Source: Collimonas silvisoli
GTDB taxonomy: Bacteria > Pseudomonadota > Gammaproteobacteria > Burkholderiales > Burkholderiaceae_D
Direction: 5' to 3'
Assembly (NCBI RefSeq): GCF_018305005.1
Contig: NZ_JAGQEG010000025.1
Span: 1 to 61,611, forward strand
DNA: 61,611 nucleotides
Below, in pieces: positions 27,092-36,129 of this stretch. A program made the position numbers and the translations under genes. The notes under the pieces were generated by a model, which searched no databases, was not told the DNA's origin, and was given only the letters and a program-made list of their open reading frames with translations. Position 1 is the stretch's first letter. Each line of letters starts with the position of its first letter.

Positions 27092-28288
27092 TTAGAACTT
27101 GTGACGGATACCAACAGCAACTGCTGTTTGGTTGTTGTCGGAACCGGTGCTGTCGCCGAACACGCCTGGATTGACAGCATCTTTAGCGCGCAGGTTCGAA
27201 ACGAATGCATACAGGTCAGTACGCTTCGACAGGAAGTAGTCAGTACCCAGGTTGATTTGGGTCAGCTTGCCCTTAGCGGAGCCTGCATCAGCAAATGTCA
27301 ACTTGTTGTATTGAACGCTAGCCAACAGGTGCAGAGGTGCTGTAACAGCGTAGTTTACGCCCAGTTCGAAGATGTCAGCCTTGGTGTTGTTGAAGCTGCC
27401 AACAGTGAAGCTGCCTGGTTGGATAACGCCTGTAGTAGCCGCTGTCGAGCTGAATGCCAGAGGTTGCTTAGTACGCGACCAGTTGCCGTACAGACGTGCA
27501 GGACCGACTTGGTAGCTAGCACCGAGGCTGAATGTCTTCAGAGCTGTGTCACCAGCGCTGCCGTGACCAGCGAACGCAGTGCTGCCGAGGATCGAAGTGT
27601 CGCTGGCAGTAGTACCCAGTTTCGATTGGTAGTAAGCAGCGAACAGACCCAGTGGGCCGTTAGCGTATTGACCGCCCAGACCGAACGATTGGCCAGCAGA
27701 AGTCTTACCAGCAGTTTCGCCGAAGCCATAGATCAGGCTACCAGTGAAGCCGGACAGATCTGGTGTGTTATAACGGATCGAATTGTTGGTACGTGTACCT
27801 TCCAAACGGTCCAGATTGTGACCGACGGTACCAGTTACGCCACCGAAATCTTGAACCGAAGTCCATTGGCTGACGTCGTCCAGGATGTCAGTTTGACGAC
27901 CCAGCAAAACGGAACCGAAGTTGCCGCCCAGACCGACTACCGATTTACGACGGAACAGGTTAACAGTGCCGGAAGGAGCTTTGTCTTGGCCGTTCAACGC
28001 GCCAGTGTCGTTGTTGAAGCCAGCTTCCAATTGGAACAGAGCCTTCAGACCGCCGCCCAGATCTTCAACGCCTTTGAAACCCAGACGCGAACCTTGGATA
28101 ACGCCGGAGTTGACGCTGAATTTGCTGCCGTTGTTCGAGGACAGGCCATTTGCGCCAGTTGCAGTCGAAACCTTGCTTGTGTAAACGATGCCAGTATCAA
28201 CGATACCGTAGATGGTGACGGAACTTTGAGCTTGTGCTGCACCTGCGATTGCGCCGAGTACGGCCAGTGCGATTAGTGATTTCTTCAT
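27092..28288 (-). CDS. Trimeric outer-membrane porin, Burkholderiales type (copy 1)
   Basis: A 398-residue general-diffusion porin. The signal peptide M-K-K-S-L-I-A-L-A-V-L-G ends A-A-Q-A-Q and the mature protein starts S-S-V-T-I-Y-G-I-V-D, the family signature. G-S-R-L-G-F-K-G-V-E-D-L-G-G-G-L-K-A is near 60, and the protein ends with R-H-K-F, a terminal phenylalanine for BAM recognition. It is a close paralogue of the porin at 28771-29892 with the same leader. It has its own strong terminator. A 417-codon open frame on the opposite strand is a codon-bias artefact. Confidence 0.95.
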   Translation of the reverse strand: MKKSLIALAVLGAIAGAAQAQSSVTIYGIVDTGIVYTSKVSTATGANGLSSNNGSKFSVNSGVIQGSRLGFKGVEDLGGGLKALFQLEAGFNNDTGALNGQDKAPSGTVNLFRRKSVVGLGGNFGSVLLGRQTDILDDVSQWTSVQDFGGVTGTVGHNLDRLEGTRTNNSIRYNTPDLSGFTGSLIYGFGETAGKTSAGQSFGLGGQYANGPLGLFAAYYQSKLGTTASDTSILGSTAFAGHGSAGDTALKTFSLGASYQVGPARLYGNWSRTKQPLAFSSTAATTGVIQPGSFTVGSFNNTKADIFELGVNYAVTAPLHLLASVQYNKLTFADAGSAKGKLTQINLGTDYFLSKRTDLYAFVSNLRAKDAVNPGVFGDSTGSDNNQTAVAVGIRHKF

Positions 28289-28444
28289 TTGACGTCCTTT
28301 ATTTAGAAAACTGTCTTAAGGATCCGTACATCTTGCCGGATGGATGAACATTAAGGTGTCTCGCTGGCTATGCTGGCGGTTTGGTTTCCTGTGACGCTAT
28401 AAATTGGTCGAAATTGGAGAAGATTGTTAATTGTGTTGTATTTT
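28289..28444 (-). promoter_or_regulatory. Upstream region of porin copy 1 with conserved leader
   Basis: About 70 bp next to the start codon is nearly the same as in front of porin copy 2 (shared blocks ACGTCCTT, GGATC, TTGCCGGA, GAACATTAA, plus-strand reading). Upstream, the block TGTGTTGTATTTT at 28432-28444 recurs at the same distance (144 versus 143 bp) in copy 2. It probably contains the promoter and a regulator site. Confidence 0.6.
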
Positions 28445-28770
28445 TGTGACATGAGACGGGGCGGGCCTGGCTGTCCGTTTCAAATGACTTGGCGGGATGT
28501 GCTGAGAAGCGGGGGCGGCGGTGCTATTTACTGTCCGGCCTGTTAAAGATGCATGGCGCATCAGAGCGGGTAGAGAACGATGTTCCCAGTCTGTTTAAAG
28601 TAAGCCTTGGCGACAAACTGCGTCAAAATCTTTTATTTCTAAGTAATCTCGGGTTACGTGCTGTTAATTCCTCTTCTCAGTCGCGGCGGTTGAGGTGCCG
28701 GACTGAGAAGAGAGGGCATGTAGCCCCCGTAACGCAATCGAATTTAGTGTCAGATGACAATAAAATTTGA
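28445..28770. other. Intergenic region between the two porins
   Basis: 326 bp without a gene. It contains a 12-bp perfect inverted repeat at 28671-28712 but no U-tract terminator for porin copy 2. The short frames here lack ribosome binding sites. Confidence 0.6.
28671..28712. repeat. 12-bp perfect inverted repeat downstream of porin copy 2
   Basis: CTCTTCTCAGTC (28671-28682) and GACTGAGAAGAG (28701-28712) enclose an 18-nt loop. The hairpin lies 59 bp after the porin stop. There is no T-run on either side, so it is either a processing/stability element or a weak terminator. Confidence 0.6.
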
Positions 28771-29892
28771 TTAGAACTTGTGACGGATACCGACTGCAAG
28801 CTTGGTCTGGCTGCTGTTACCGTTGCTACCCTGTACTGCTGGGGCTGTAATGTCGCCAACCAGCGCGCCATTGCGACCCTTTGCGAAGGAAGCCAGAGTA
28901 TACAGATCGGTACGCTTGGACAGGTAATAGTCCAGGCCCAGGTTGAACTGGGTCACCGATGGCTTGGAGCCTTGGAGGCCGTCTATCGATGTCTTTGTAT
29001 GTTGAACCGCCGTCAGCAAGTGGATCGGTGCTGTTACAGCATAGTCTGCGCCGAGTTCGAAAATATTTTGCTTGAGCACGTCAGGCACGTTGACGCGCGA
29101 CCAGTTGCCGTACAGGCGTGCAGGGCCGGCTTGATAGCTGGCGCCCAGGCTGAATGTCTTGTTAACTGTTTTTCCATCAAGGTTGGCGGCCGCCAGCTGG
29201 GCTGGAGTCAGGCCAGTCAAGGCGGTGATGCCGGAAATCAGAGTGTCGCTAGGGCTGGAGCCAAACTTCGATTGATAGTAGCCAGCATACAGTCCCAATG
29301 GGCCGTTAGCGTAAGTGCCGCCAGCACCGAAGGATTGACCGGCAGTCGTTTTGCCTGCTTGTTCGCCGAAGCCGTAAATCACGCTACCAGTGAAGCCGCT
29401 CAGATTCATGCTGTCATAGCGAATCGAATTTTGAGTGCGAATGCCTTCGAGGCGATCAAAAGCGTGCGGGCTGCCTACGAAATTACCGAAATCTTTAACG
29501 GACGTGAATGCATGGCCAGCGTCGTCCAGGATGTCGGATTGACGACCTAGCGTAACAGTACCGAAGTTGCCAGCCAGGCCAACCACCGATTTGCGAGCAA
29601 AGCCGCCGCCTTCTGAGGCGCCAGTATCGTTTTTGAAGCCTGCTTCCAGTTGGAACAAAGCTTTCAGGCCGCCGCCCAGATCTTCCGTGCCCTTGAAGCC
29701 GAGACGGGATGTATCGATATTGCCGGAGTCGATGCCGAACTTGCTGCCGTTGCTGGCAGTGCCGGTTCTGACGTTGTGATTCGAGAAAGTAATGCCGGTA
29801 TCAACGGTACCGTAGATGGTGACGGAGCTTTGAGCTTGTGCTGCGCTGGCGATTGTGCCGAGTGCGGCCAATGCGATGAGTGATTTTTTCAT
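28771..29892 (-). CDS. Trimeric outer-membrane porin, Burkholderiales type (copy 2)
   Basis: A 373-residue porin with the same signal peptide (M-K-K-S-L-I-A-L-A), mature start S-S-V-T-I-Y-G-T-V-D, L-G-F-K-G-T-E-D-L-G-G-G and C-terminal R-H-K-F as copy 1. It differs by shorter and divergent surface loops (for instance the stretch after D-T-L-I-S-G near residue 210). The pair looks like a tandem duplication. Copy 2 is divergent from the Sel1-repeat gene. Confidence 0.95.
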   Translation of the reverse strand: MKKSLIALAALGTIASAAQAQSSVTIYGTVDTGITFSNHNVRTGTASNGSKFGIDSGNIDTSRLGFKGTEDLGGGLKALFQLEAGFKNDTGASEGGGFARKSVVGLAGNFGTVTLGRQSDILDDAGHAFTSVKDFGNFVGSPHAFDRLEGIRTQNSIRYDSMNLSGFTGSVIYGFGEQAGKTTAGQSFGAGGTYANGPLGLYAGYYQSKFGSSPSDTLISGITALTGLTPAQLAAANLDGKTVNKTFSLGASYQAGPARLYGNWSRVNVPDVLKQNIFELGADYAVTAPIHLLTAVQHTKTSIDGLQGSKPSVTQFNLGLDYYLSKRTDLYTLASFAKGRNGALVGDITAPAVQGSNGNSSQTKLAVGIRHKF

Positions 29893-30237
29893 TTAACGTC
29901 CTTGATTTGAAAATCGGCTTTAGGATCTGAGCTTTTTGCCGGAGGCGCGAACATTAAATGGGCTTGGCATAAAAGCATATTATTTTGCTTGTTGATCAAT
30001 TGTTTTTTTGTAAAAAATGATGTTATTTGTGAAATGTGTTGTATTTTGGCCACCGATTTTGTGCGCTTTCTGGTTTTTTTAAAAAAACTATTGATGGGAG
30101 ATTCGCGATAGCTCGCAGCCGAGTGATTGATTTGAATATTTGTGTAGCGTAAAAGACGCGTAGATTGTAAAAATCTGCCTAAAATAAAACTGAATCGATT
30201 TATCAAGCATAATTTAGGCTTTTGCAACGAAGGCTTT
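29893..30237. promoter_or_regulatory. Divergent intergenic region between porin copy 2 and the Sel1-repeat gene
   Basis: 345 bp, very AT-rich. The first 70 bp is the conserved porin leader, and TGTGTTGTATTTT recurs at 30035-30047, 143 bp from the porin start. Read toward the porin it gives several ACA half-sites, reminiscent of OmpR-type sites, but this is speculative. A GAAGG ribosome binding site precedes the Sel1 gene at the right end. Confidence 0.5.
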
Positions 30238-31857
30238 ATGGCTAAACGTGAGGACCTAGCGATTATTCGCGCCGCTCGTGCAGGGCAGGGGGCGGCACAA
30301 CTGGCTTTAGGCAGCCGTTATCTGTTTGGCGGCAACGGCTTGCCACAAAGCTTGTCGACCGCGCTGCACTGGCTGGATCGTGCCGCGCAACAACAGGAAT
30401 CCGAAGCCTGGATGTTGATCGGCAGCCATATCCCACTGGAGGTAGCGCGTGCCGCTGCTGATCCTTTGGCTCTTTGCGTCTGGTACGAACGGGCTTTTGA
30501 TGCCGGCTTGATGCAAGCGGGCCTGGTGCTGGCGCAACTGGTATTGACCGGCAACGGCCAGCTTGGCGGTGAGCAGGTATTGCCGGGACTACGCAGCAAG
30601 GTGATTAAGGTATTGGAAACCGCTGCCAACGCTGGTGTCGCCGAAGCTCAATGGCTGTTGGCGCAACATGCCGACAGCGTGCCGGCAATTGCGGCCGGCC
30701 GGAAATTGCCGGCCGTACCTGCTAACGATACCCTGGCTGAAAGCAAGACGGGGCAGGACGCCACCTTGAAGTGGACCGCGCGCGCCGCAGATGCCGGCGT
30801 GATGCAGGCGCAGCAATCGCTGGCGCAACTGGCCTGGGAACAAGCCGATTGGCCGGTCTTTCTGGAGCGGGCGTTGCCGCTGGCCAGGGCGTTGTCAGAG
30901 CAATATGTCGAGATCCTGGCGCAATTGAATGTGCCGTCGGAAACCTTGGCGCGCCAGCTGGGCGAAGAAAACCTGTCCTTGCTGCTGCGCTGCGCCCAGG
31001 TGTTGCAGGCCAGCGCCAGCTTCGATGCCGGTGAGGTGCAACAGTTTCTCGAACTGGCCGCATATGGCGACGATAAGGCTGCGCAATTGGCGCTGGGCCT
31101 ATGGTATGCCCGCATGAATAGCGATGGCGAGCGGGTACTGGTAGGAACCGGCTCGGCCAATTATAAAAAGGCAATCCGCTGGCTGACGCTGGCGGGCGAG
31201 GCTGGTTTGGCGGATGCCTGGTACGCCCTGTCGCGGATATATCTGAAGTCGGAATTTTCCCAGCGCAATCTGGTGGATATGCAGCGCCATCTGGAACACG
31301 CTGCCGAAATGGGGCATTGTGCGGCGCAACTGGAATGCGGGCTCAGCGCCTGGCGCAATCGGCGTGAAAAGCTCGCCAACGATGTACGCGCCGTCTACTG
31401 GCTGCAAAAAGCGGCGGCACAGGGCAGCAGCGAGGCGGCGAATCTGCTGGCAAAGATTGCCGACAGCGCGCAGCCGGCAGCCTGGGCGGAAGCGGCCAAA
31501 CAACAGCTGACGCGCGAGCAAGTCAAGGCGCACCCGTTTCTTGCCGCGCGGATTGAACTGGCGATCTTATTTGGCTTGAGCCGGCCAGAGGCTTTGTTGC
31601 TGGATTTGAATCAGGCCGATTGCGGCCATTGCCTGGTGATCGACATCCGGGCCCACTATGCGCGCAGCAAACGTCGTTTGATATTGATCCAGACCGGCGA
31701 TGAGCGCCAGACCCTGAGCCGGATTGCACGCCTGTTTGAAGATGTGGATTGCGGGCCGAATGGACCGGAAGGCAACTATCGGCAGCGCCTGTATCGCTTC
31801 AAGACTGCCATGCCTGCGTCTGAGTTCGAAGCCGACGAAACGGCCATTGACAGCTAA
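30238..31857 (+). CDS. Sel1/TPR-repeat protein
   Basis: A 539-residue protein without signal peptide, made of Sel1-like repeats. Repeat cores such as [30 protein letters not shown] and [12 protein letters not shown] are spread over residues 15-410. The C-terminal ~120 residues ([14 protein letters not shown]) are not obviously repeats and form a separate domain. Sel1 proteins are scaffolds; no partner can be named. Its stop overlaps the convergent dapF stop. Confidence 0.8.
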   Translation: MAKREDLAIIRAARAGQGAAQLALGSRYLFGGNGLPQSLSTALHWLDRAAQQQESEAWMLIGSHIPLEVARAAADPLALCVWYERAFDAGLMQAGLVLAQLVLTGNGQLGGEQVLPGLRSKVIKVLETAANAGVAEAQWLLAQHADSVPAIAAGRKLPAVPANDTLAESKTGQDATLKWTARAADAGVMQAQQSLAQLAWEQADWPVFLERALPLARALSEQYVEILAQLNVPSETLARQLGEENLSLLLRCAQVLQASASFDAGEVQQFLELAAYGDDKAAQLALGLWYARMNSDGERVLVGTGSANYKKAIRWLTLAGEAGLADAWYALSRIYLKSEFSQRNLVDMQRHLEHAAEMGHCAAQLECGLSAWRNRREKLANDVRAVYWLQKAAAQGSSEAANLLAKIADSAQPAAWAEAAKQQLTREQVKAHPFLAARIELAILFGLSRPEALLLDLNQADCGHCLVIDIRAHYARSKRRLILIQTGDERQTLSRIARLFEDVDCGPNGPEGNYRQRLYRFKTAMPASEFEADETAIDS

Positions 31858-32717
31858 TCTGCCGTAGTCATTTCGATTTCACCCTCGAATACCGATACCG
31901 CGGGACCGGTCATCATGACCGCATGCTGATCGCCAGCCCATGCAATTGACAGTTCGCCGCCACGGGTTTGCACGGTGACCGGCGAATCCAGCAAGCCGCG
32001 CCGGATGCCGGCTACCACCGCTGCGCAAGCCCCTGTGCCGCAGGCCAGGGTTTCGCCGGCGCCGCGCTCAAAGACGCGCAGCTTGATGTGATGGCGATCG
32101 ACAACTTGCATGAAGCCGGCGTTGACTCGCCGCGGAAAGCGTGGGTGATGCTCTATCAGCGGGCCGTCGATCAAGACCGGCGCTGCCTCGCTGTCTTCAA
32201 CCACTTGCACCGCGTGCGGATTGCCCATCGACACCACCGAGATCCAGGTTTGTTTGCCCTGAATCTCCAGCGGCCAAAGCACATCCTCGGCCATCGCCCG
32301 GCTGCTCAGATTGCTGGCGTCAAACGGCACCGCGGCGGGCGTCAGGATCGGCGCGCCCATATCGACGGTTATACGGCCGTCGTCTTCCAGTTTCGGCTCA
32401 ATGATGCCGGACATGGTTTCCACCCGGATTGCGCGCTTGCTGGTCAGGCCCTTGTCGGTGACAAACTTGACGAACGCACGGGCGCCGTTGCCGCATTGCT
32501 CGACCTCGCCGCCGTCGGCGTTGTAAATCCGATAGCGAAAATCTACACCGTCCGCCTGTGATTTTTCCACCACCAGCATCTGATCCGCGCCCACCCCAAA
32601 GCGGCGATCGCCCAGTTGCTGCCATTGCGCTGCGGTGAAATCGACATGCTGGTGAATCGCGTCAATCACGACGAAATCATTACCCGCACCGTGCATTTTT
32701 GTGAATTTGAGTTTCAT
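31854..32717 (-). CDS. dapF: Diaminopimelate epimerase
   Basis: Interconverts LL- and meso-diaminopimelate for lysine and peptidoglycan synthesis. The 287-residue product begins [15 protein letters not shown]. It has the first catalytic cysteine in E-Q-C-G-N-G-A-R (Cys75) and the second in L-A-C-G-T-G-A-C-A near residue 230. The acyltransferase genes precede it on the same strand by 24 bp, probably one transcript. Confidence 0.97.
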   Translation of the reverse strand: MKLKFTKMHGAGNDFVVIDAIHQHVDFTAAQWQQLGDRRFGVGADQMLVVEKSQADGVDFRYRIYNADGGEVEQCGNGARAFVKFVTDKGLTSKRAIRVETMSGIIEPKLEDDGRITVDMGAPILTPAAVPFDASNLSSRAMAEDVLWPLEIQGKQTWISVVSMGNPHAVQVVEDSEAAPVLIDGPLIEHHPRFPRRVNAGFMQVVDRHHIKLRVFERGAGETLACGTGACAAVVAGIRRGLLDSPVTVQTRGGELSIAWAGDQHAVMMTGPAVSVFEGEIEMTTAD

Positions 32718-32741
32718 ACGCGCATTATGATGGAAACGACG

Positions 32742-33650
32742 CTAGTACGCAGCACTGTCAGTCTGCTCCGGCGTTGAGGAGGAATAGACATCGGCCTGTC
32801 CCGGCGGCCGCGTCTTGAAGCGTTTGTGAGCCCAGAAATATTCGGCCGGCGCTTCCAGGATGCGGGCCTCGATAAAGGCGTTCATGCGACGGGTAGCTTC
32901 CGTCATATCGTCGCCCGGATAATTTTCCCAGGCGGGGTAAAAAGTCACTTTCCAACCTTTGTAGCCCGGCAAGAACGTAGCGATCATCGGCACCACATTG
33001 GCTTTGGTGGCGGCGGCAATCCGCGCGGTGGCGGTAAGGGTTGCCGTCGGGATGCCAAAAAACGGCACAAACTCAGCGTCCTTCATGCCGAAATCCATAT
33101 CCGGCAGCATGATGAAGGGAAAACCTTCGCGCATTGCCCGGATGATCGGCTTGACGCCTTGCTCACGGTTAAACAGCTTGACCGGACGGAAGCGCGAACG
33201 CCCCTGTAGCAGCGCTGCGTCGATCACCGCGTCTTGCTGGCGTGTATAGATGGTGCAGATCGATAGCGAGGAATTCAGCACCAGCGCGATGCCAGGAATT
33301 TCCAGGCAGACGAAATGCGGGCAGAGCAGAATGGTCGGACCGGCTTGCAAGGTGCTGAGCGGCAGATCCGATTCAATCTTGATCAGGCGGCGCAAGCGGT
33401 TTTCCGATGCCCACCACAGCACGCTACGCTCAAGCACGCTGCGCGAGTAAGCCTGGAAGTGGCGGCGCGCCAGCACCACGCGCTCAGCTTCGGGCATGTC
33501 CGGAAAGCACAGCCGTAGATTGGTCAGCGTAATATGCCGGCGCGGTTTCATGATGATAAACAGCAATGAGCCCAAGGCTTCGCCAACCGGGCCCAGGATC
33601 CACAGCGGTAAAAAATGCGCTAGCCACAACAGGCCGAGCAAGGCCCTCAT
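32742..33650 (-). CDS. LpxL/HtrB-family lysophospholipid acyltransferase (downstream copy)
   Basis: Inner-membrane acyltransferase of the lipid A late-acyltransferase family. The 302 residues start with a hydrophobic N-terminal anchor. The H-x4-E catalytic motif is H-F-V-C-L-E at residues 112-117, and M-L-P-D-M-D-F-G near 190 and W-A-H-K-R-F-K-T-R-P-P near the C-terminus are typical. It presumably adds a secondary acyl chain to Kdo2-lipid IVA. Its start overlaps the stop of the upstream paralogue (ATGA). Confidence 0.9.
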   Translation of the reverse strand: MRALLGLLWLAHFLPLWILGPVGEALGSLLFIIMKPRRHITLTNLRLCFPDMPEAERVVLARRHFQAYSRSVLERSVLWWASENRLRRLIKIESDLPLSTLQAGPTILLCPHFVCLEIPGIALVLNSSLSICTIYTRQQDAVIDAALLQGRSRFRPVKLFNREQGVKPIIRAMREGFPFIMLPDMDFGMKDAEFVPFFGIPTATLTATARIAAATKANVVPMIATFLPGYKGWKVTFYPAWENYPGDDMTEATRRMNAFIEARILEAPAEYFWAHKRFKTRPPGQADVYSSSTPEQTDSAAY

Positions 33651-34510
33651 GCCTGCGGCCCCTGTGCTGCCGGGGTCGGCGGCGCCTCCACTCCCGGGGG
33701 GGTCTTGTAGCGGTTATAGCTCCAGATATATTGCGCCGGGCAACGTGCGATCAGTCTTTCCATGGCCAGGTTGATGGCCAGCGTACGTTGTTCGGGGCTG
33801 TCGCCCATGGTTTCTTCGAAAGGCACAAAGCGGATCACATAACCGCGGCCGAACGGCAAACGTTCGGCGTAAGACAGGATGATCGGTGCGCCGCTCATTT
33901 GCTGCAGCTTGGCCGGCAAGATCATGGTGTAGGCCGGACGCCCGAAAAAGTCGGCCCATATTCCTTCGCCGTTCTGCGGCACCTGATCCGGCAGCAAACC
34001 GATCGCCTGCCCCTTTTTGAGCGCCTTGAACAGGGTGCGCACACCCGCCAGATTGGCCGGCGCCAGCAACAGATTGTGGCGGCTGCGCGCGCCCTCGATC
34101 AATGGTTTGAGGGCGGCTTTGCGGGGTGGCCGATAGAGCGCGGTAAGCGCGGTCTTGGTCGCGATGGCCTGGGCAATGATTTCAAAGCAGCCCAGGTGCG
34201 GAGTCAGGAAGATCACGCCGGTTTTGGCGTCCAGCGCCGCTTGCGCCAGTTCCCAGTTTTCGATGGTGGCGGTACGCAGCACACGTTGCGGCGCGGCGCA
34301 CCAGATAAACGGCAGTTCGAACATGCTCTTGCCGGATTCACTGATGGCTTGCGGCAAAGCCGCTGGATAGCCGGCCCGGAACAGATTGTCTTTTAACTTG
34401 CTGCGATACGAAGCAGAGGCCAGGTACACCAGCCAGCCGCCCAGCGTTCCTATTGCGTGCAGGAAAAATAGAGGTAGTGTCGAGAGCAGGCGAAAGAGCG
34501 TTACAAGCAT
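33647..34510 (-). CDS. LpxL/HtrB-family lysophospholipid acyltransferase (upstream copy)
   Basis: A 287-residue paralogue of the following gene. It has an N-terminal membrane segment (T-L-P-L-F-F-L-H-A-I-G), H-x4-E motif H-L-G-C-F-E at 105-110, L-L-P-D-Q-V-P near 193 and W-S-Y-N-R-Y-K at the C-terminus. The two copies may act at different lipid A positions; which is which cannot be told from sequence alone. It is the first gene of a run ending with dapF and is divergent from metK. Confidence 0.9.
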   Translation of the reverse strand: MLVTLFRLLSTLPLFFLHAIGTLGGWLVYLASASYRSKLKDNLFRAGYPAALPQAISESGKSMFELPFIWCAAPQRVLRTATIENWELAQAALDAKTGVIFLTPHLGCFEIIAQAIATKTALTALYRPPRKAALKPLIEGARSRHNLLLAPANLAGVRTLFKALKKGQAIGLLPDQVPQNGEGIWADFFGRPAYTMILPAKLQQMSGAPIILSYAERLPFGRGYVIRFVPFEETMGDSPEQRTLAINLAMERLIARCPAQYIWSYNRYKTPPGVEAPPTPAAQGPQA

Positions 34511-34585
34511 TAGCAGAGCTCAATGAGAGCCAAAAGAGGTTGGATTTTGCCGAAATTTTTCAAGAGGCGTAAAATAGCACATTAG

Positions 34586-34610
34586 TTTGCAAACCGAATG
34601 GCGTTGCAAA
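34586..34610. promoter_or_regulatory. Inverted repeat between the acyltransferase and metK genes
   Basis: TTTGCAA (34586-34592) and TTGCAAA (34604-34610) form a perfect 7-bp inverted repeat with 11 bp between. It is 177 bp upstream of metK and 76 bp upstream of the acyltransferase start. It is a candidate operator with no regulator assigned. Confidence 0.35.
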
Positions 34611-34725
34611 GCGTTTTGGGGAAACAGACAGATTGCTTTTGAGAATTATCTTAATATATAGTAATTAGCATCATCCGCCGAGTTAATAGACAACTTGCGA
34701 GGCGGCATACAAATTTCGCTAAAGC

Positions 34726-34754
34726 GTCGCAGGCTCAACAGGTTTGACTGCGAC
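34726..34754 (+). promoter_or_regulatory. Stable hairpin in the metK leader
   Basis: GTCGCAG (34726-34732) pairs with CTGCGAC (34748-34754), with an inner TCAA/TTGA helix at 34735-34738 and 34744-34747. A run of eight T starts 11 nt later (34765) and the AGGAG ribosome binding site follows. It resembles an attenuator or leader structure; no known riboswitch class was recognised. Confidence 0.45.
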
Positions 34755-34786
34755 ATGGTCACCACTGTTTTTTTTAGGAGCCTGCT

Positions 34787-35947
34787 ATGGCGCATGAATA
34801 CCTCTTTACTTCCGAATCCGTTTCCGAAGGTCATCCTGACAAAGTCTCAGATCAAATCTCTGACGCGATTCTCGATGCAATTCTTACCCAGGACCCGCAA
34901 GCCCGGGTTGCTGCCGAAACTCTGTGCAACACCGGTCTGGTAGTATTGGCTGGCGAAGTCACCACCTTTGCCAATGTCGATTACATCGCGGTTGCACGCG
35001 AAACCATCAAGCGTATCGGCTACGACAATGCCGACTACGGCATCGACTACAAGAGCTGCTCGGTGCTGGTCGGTTACGACAAGCAATCGCCGGATATCGC
35101 TCAAGGCGTGGACGAAGGCAAGGGGCTTGATCTCGATCAAGGCGCCGGCGACCAGGGCCTGATGTTCGGTTATGCCTGCGACGAAACGCCGGAACTGATG
35201 CCGGCCGCGATTTATTACGCCCACCGAATCGTCGAGCGCCAGTCGCAATTGCGCAAGGACGGCCGCCTGCCTTGGCTGCGTCCGGACGCCAAATCGCAAG
35301 TTACGTTGAAATACGTCGATGGCGTGCCAGTGGCGATAGACACCGTGGTGTTGTCGACTCAGCATGCGCCGGAAATGCAGCACAAGGCGATTGAAGAAGC
35401 GGCGATCGAAGAAATCATCAAGCCGGTGGTGCCGAAGGAATGGCTGCAAAATACCCGTTACCTGATCAATCCGACCGGCCGTTTCGTCATCGGCGGTCCG
35501 CAAGGCGATTGCGGCCTGACCGGGCGCAAGATCATTGTCGACACTTACGGCGGTGCCGCACCTCACGGCGGCGGCGCATTCTCCGGCAAGGATCCATCCA
35601 AGGTCGACCGCTCGGCTGCTTACGCTGGCCGTTATGTGGCAAAGAATATCGTTGCGGCGGGTCTCGCAACCCGTTGCCAGATCCAGGTGTCGTACGCAAT
35701 CGGCATTGCCAAGCCGACTTCGGTGATGGTGACGACCTTTGGCACCGGCAAGATCAGCGACGAAAAGCTGGCGCAGCTGGTGCTGGAACATTTCGACCTG
35801 CGTCCTAAAGGCATTGTGCAAATGCTCGACTTGCTGCGCCCGATTTATCAAAAGACCGCAGCCTATGGTCATTTCGGCCGGGAAGAGCCGGAATTCACCT
35901 GGGAGCGTACCGACAAGGCTGCCGCACTGAAAGCCGCCGCGCTGTAA
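34787..35947 (+). CDS. metK: S-adenosylmethionine synthetase
   Basis: Makes S-adenosylmethionine from methionine and ATP. The 386-residue product has [11 protein letters not shown] near 13-23 (catalytic His16). [12 protein letters not shown] is the methionine-binding loop, and [16 protein letters not shown] near 260 is the P-loop-like motif. The ribosome binding site AGGAG precedes the ATG. It opens the activated methyl cycle block with ahcY and metF. Confidence 0.98.
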   Translation: MAHEYLFTSESVSEGHPDKVSDQISDAILDAILTQDPQARVAAETLCNTGLVVLAGEVTTFANVDYIAVARETIKRIGYDNADYGIDYKSCSVLVGYDKQSPDIAQGVDEGKGLDLDQGAGDQGLMFGYACDETPELMPAAIYYAHRIVERQSQLRKDGRLPWLRPDAKSQVTLKYVDGVPVAIDTVVLSTQHAPEMQHKAIEEAAIEEIIKPVVPKEWLQNTRYLINPTGRFVIGGPQGDCGLTGRKIIVDTYGGAAPHGGGAFSGKDPSKVDRSAAYAGRYVAKNIVAAGLATRCQIQVSYAIGIAKPTSVMVTTFGTGKISDEKLAQLVLEHFDLRPKGIVQMLDLLRPIYQKTAAYGHFGREEPEFTWERTDKAAALKAAAL

Positions 35948-35957
35948 TTGCTGTGCA

Positions 35958-35989
35958 GGCATGGCGGGGATGTTTTTCCTCGCCATGCC
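35958..35989. terminator. Hairpin after metK
   Basis: GGCATGGCG (35958-35966) pairs with CGCCATGCC (35981-35989), extended inward by GGGA/TTCC pairs. No U-tract follows on either strand, so it is a weak or factor-assisted terminator at best. Confidence 0.35.
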
Positions 35990-36129
35990 GAACCACACAT
36001 CGGCGACGCCAGAATCGTGCTTTGCACGATGGTAACGACTTGTTACACTGATCACTTCAGCGACTACTCTAAAAGAAAGATCCGGCTGCAGTATTTAGCG
36101 TATCGCACCTGGTCTAACCAAGTCTCCAT

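Noticed and set aside
27023-28276. A 417-codon open frame on the plus strand, antisense to porin copy 1
   Set aside because: It mirrors the porin exactly, has a Ser/Thr/Val/Gln-rich sequence without a family match, and the porin shows all expected features. It arises from codon bias of the highly expressed porin. A similar 256-codon frame lies over porin copy 2.
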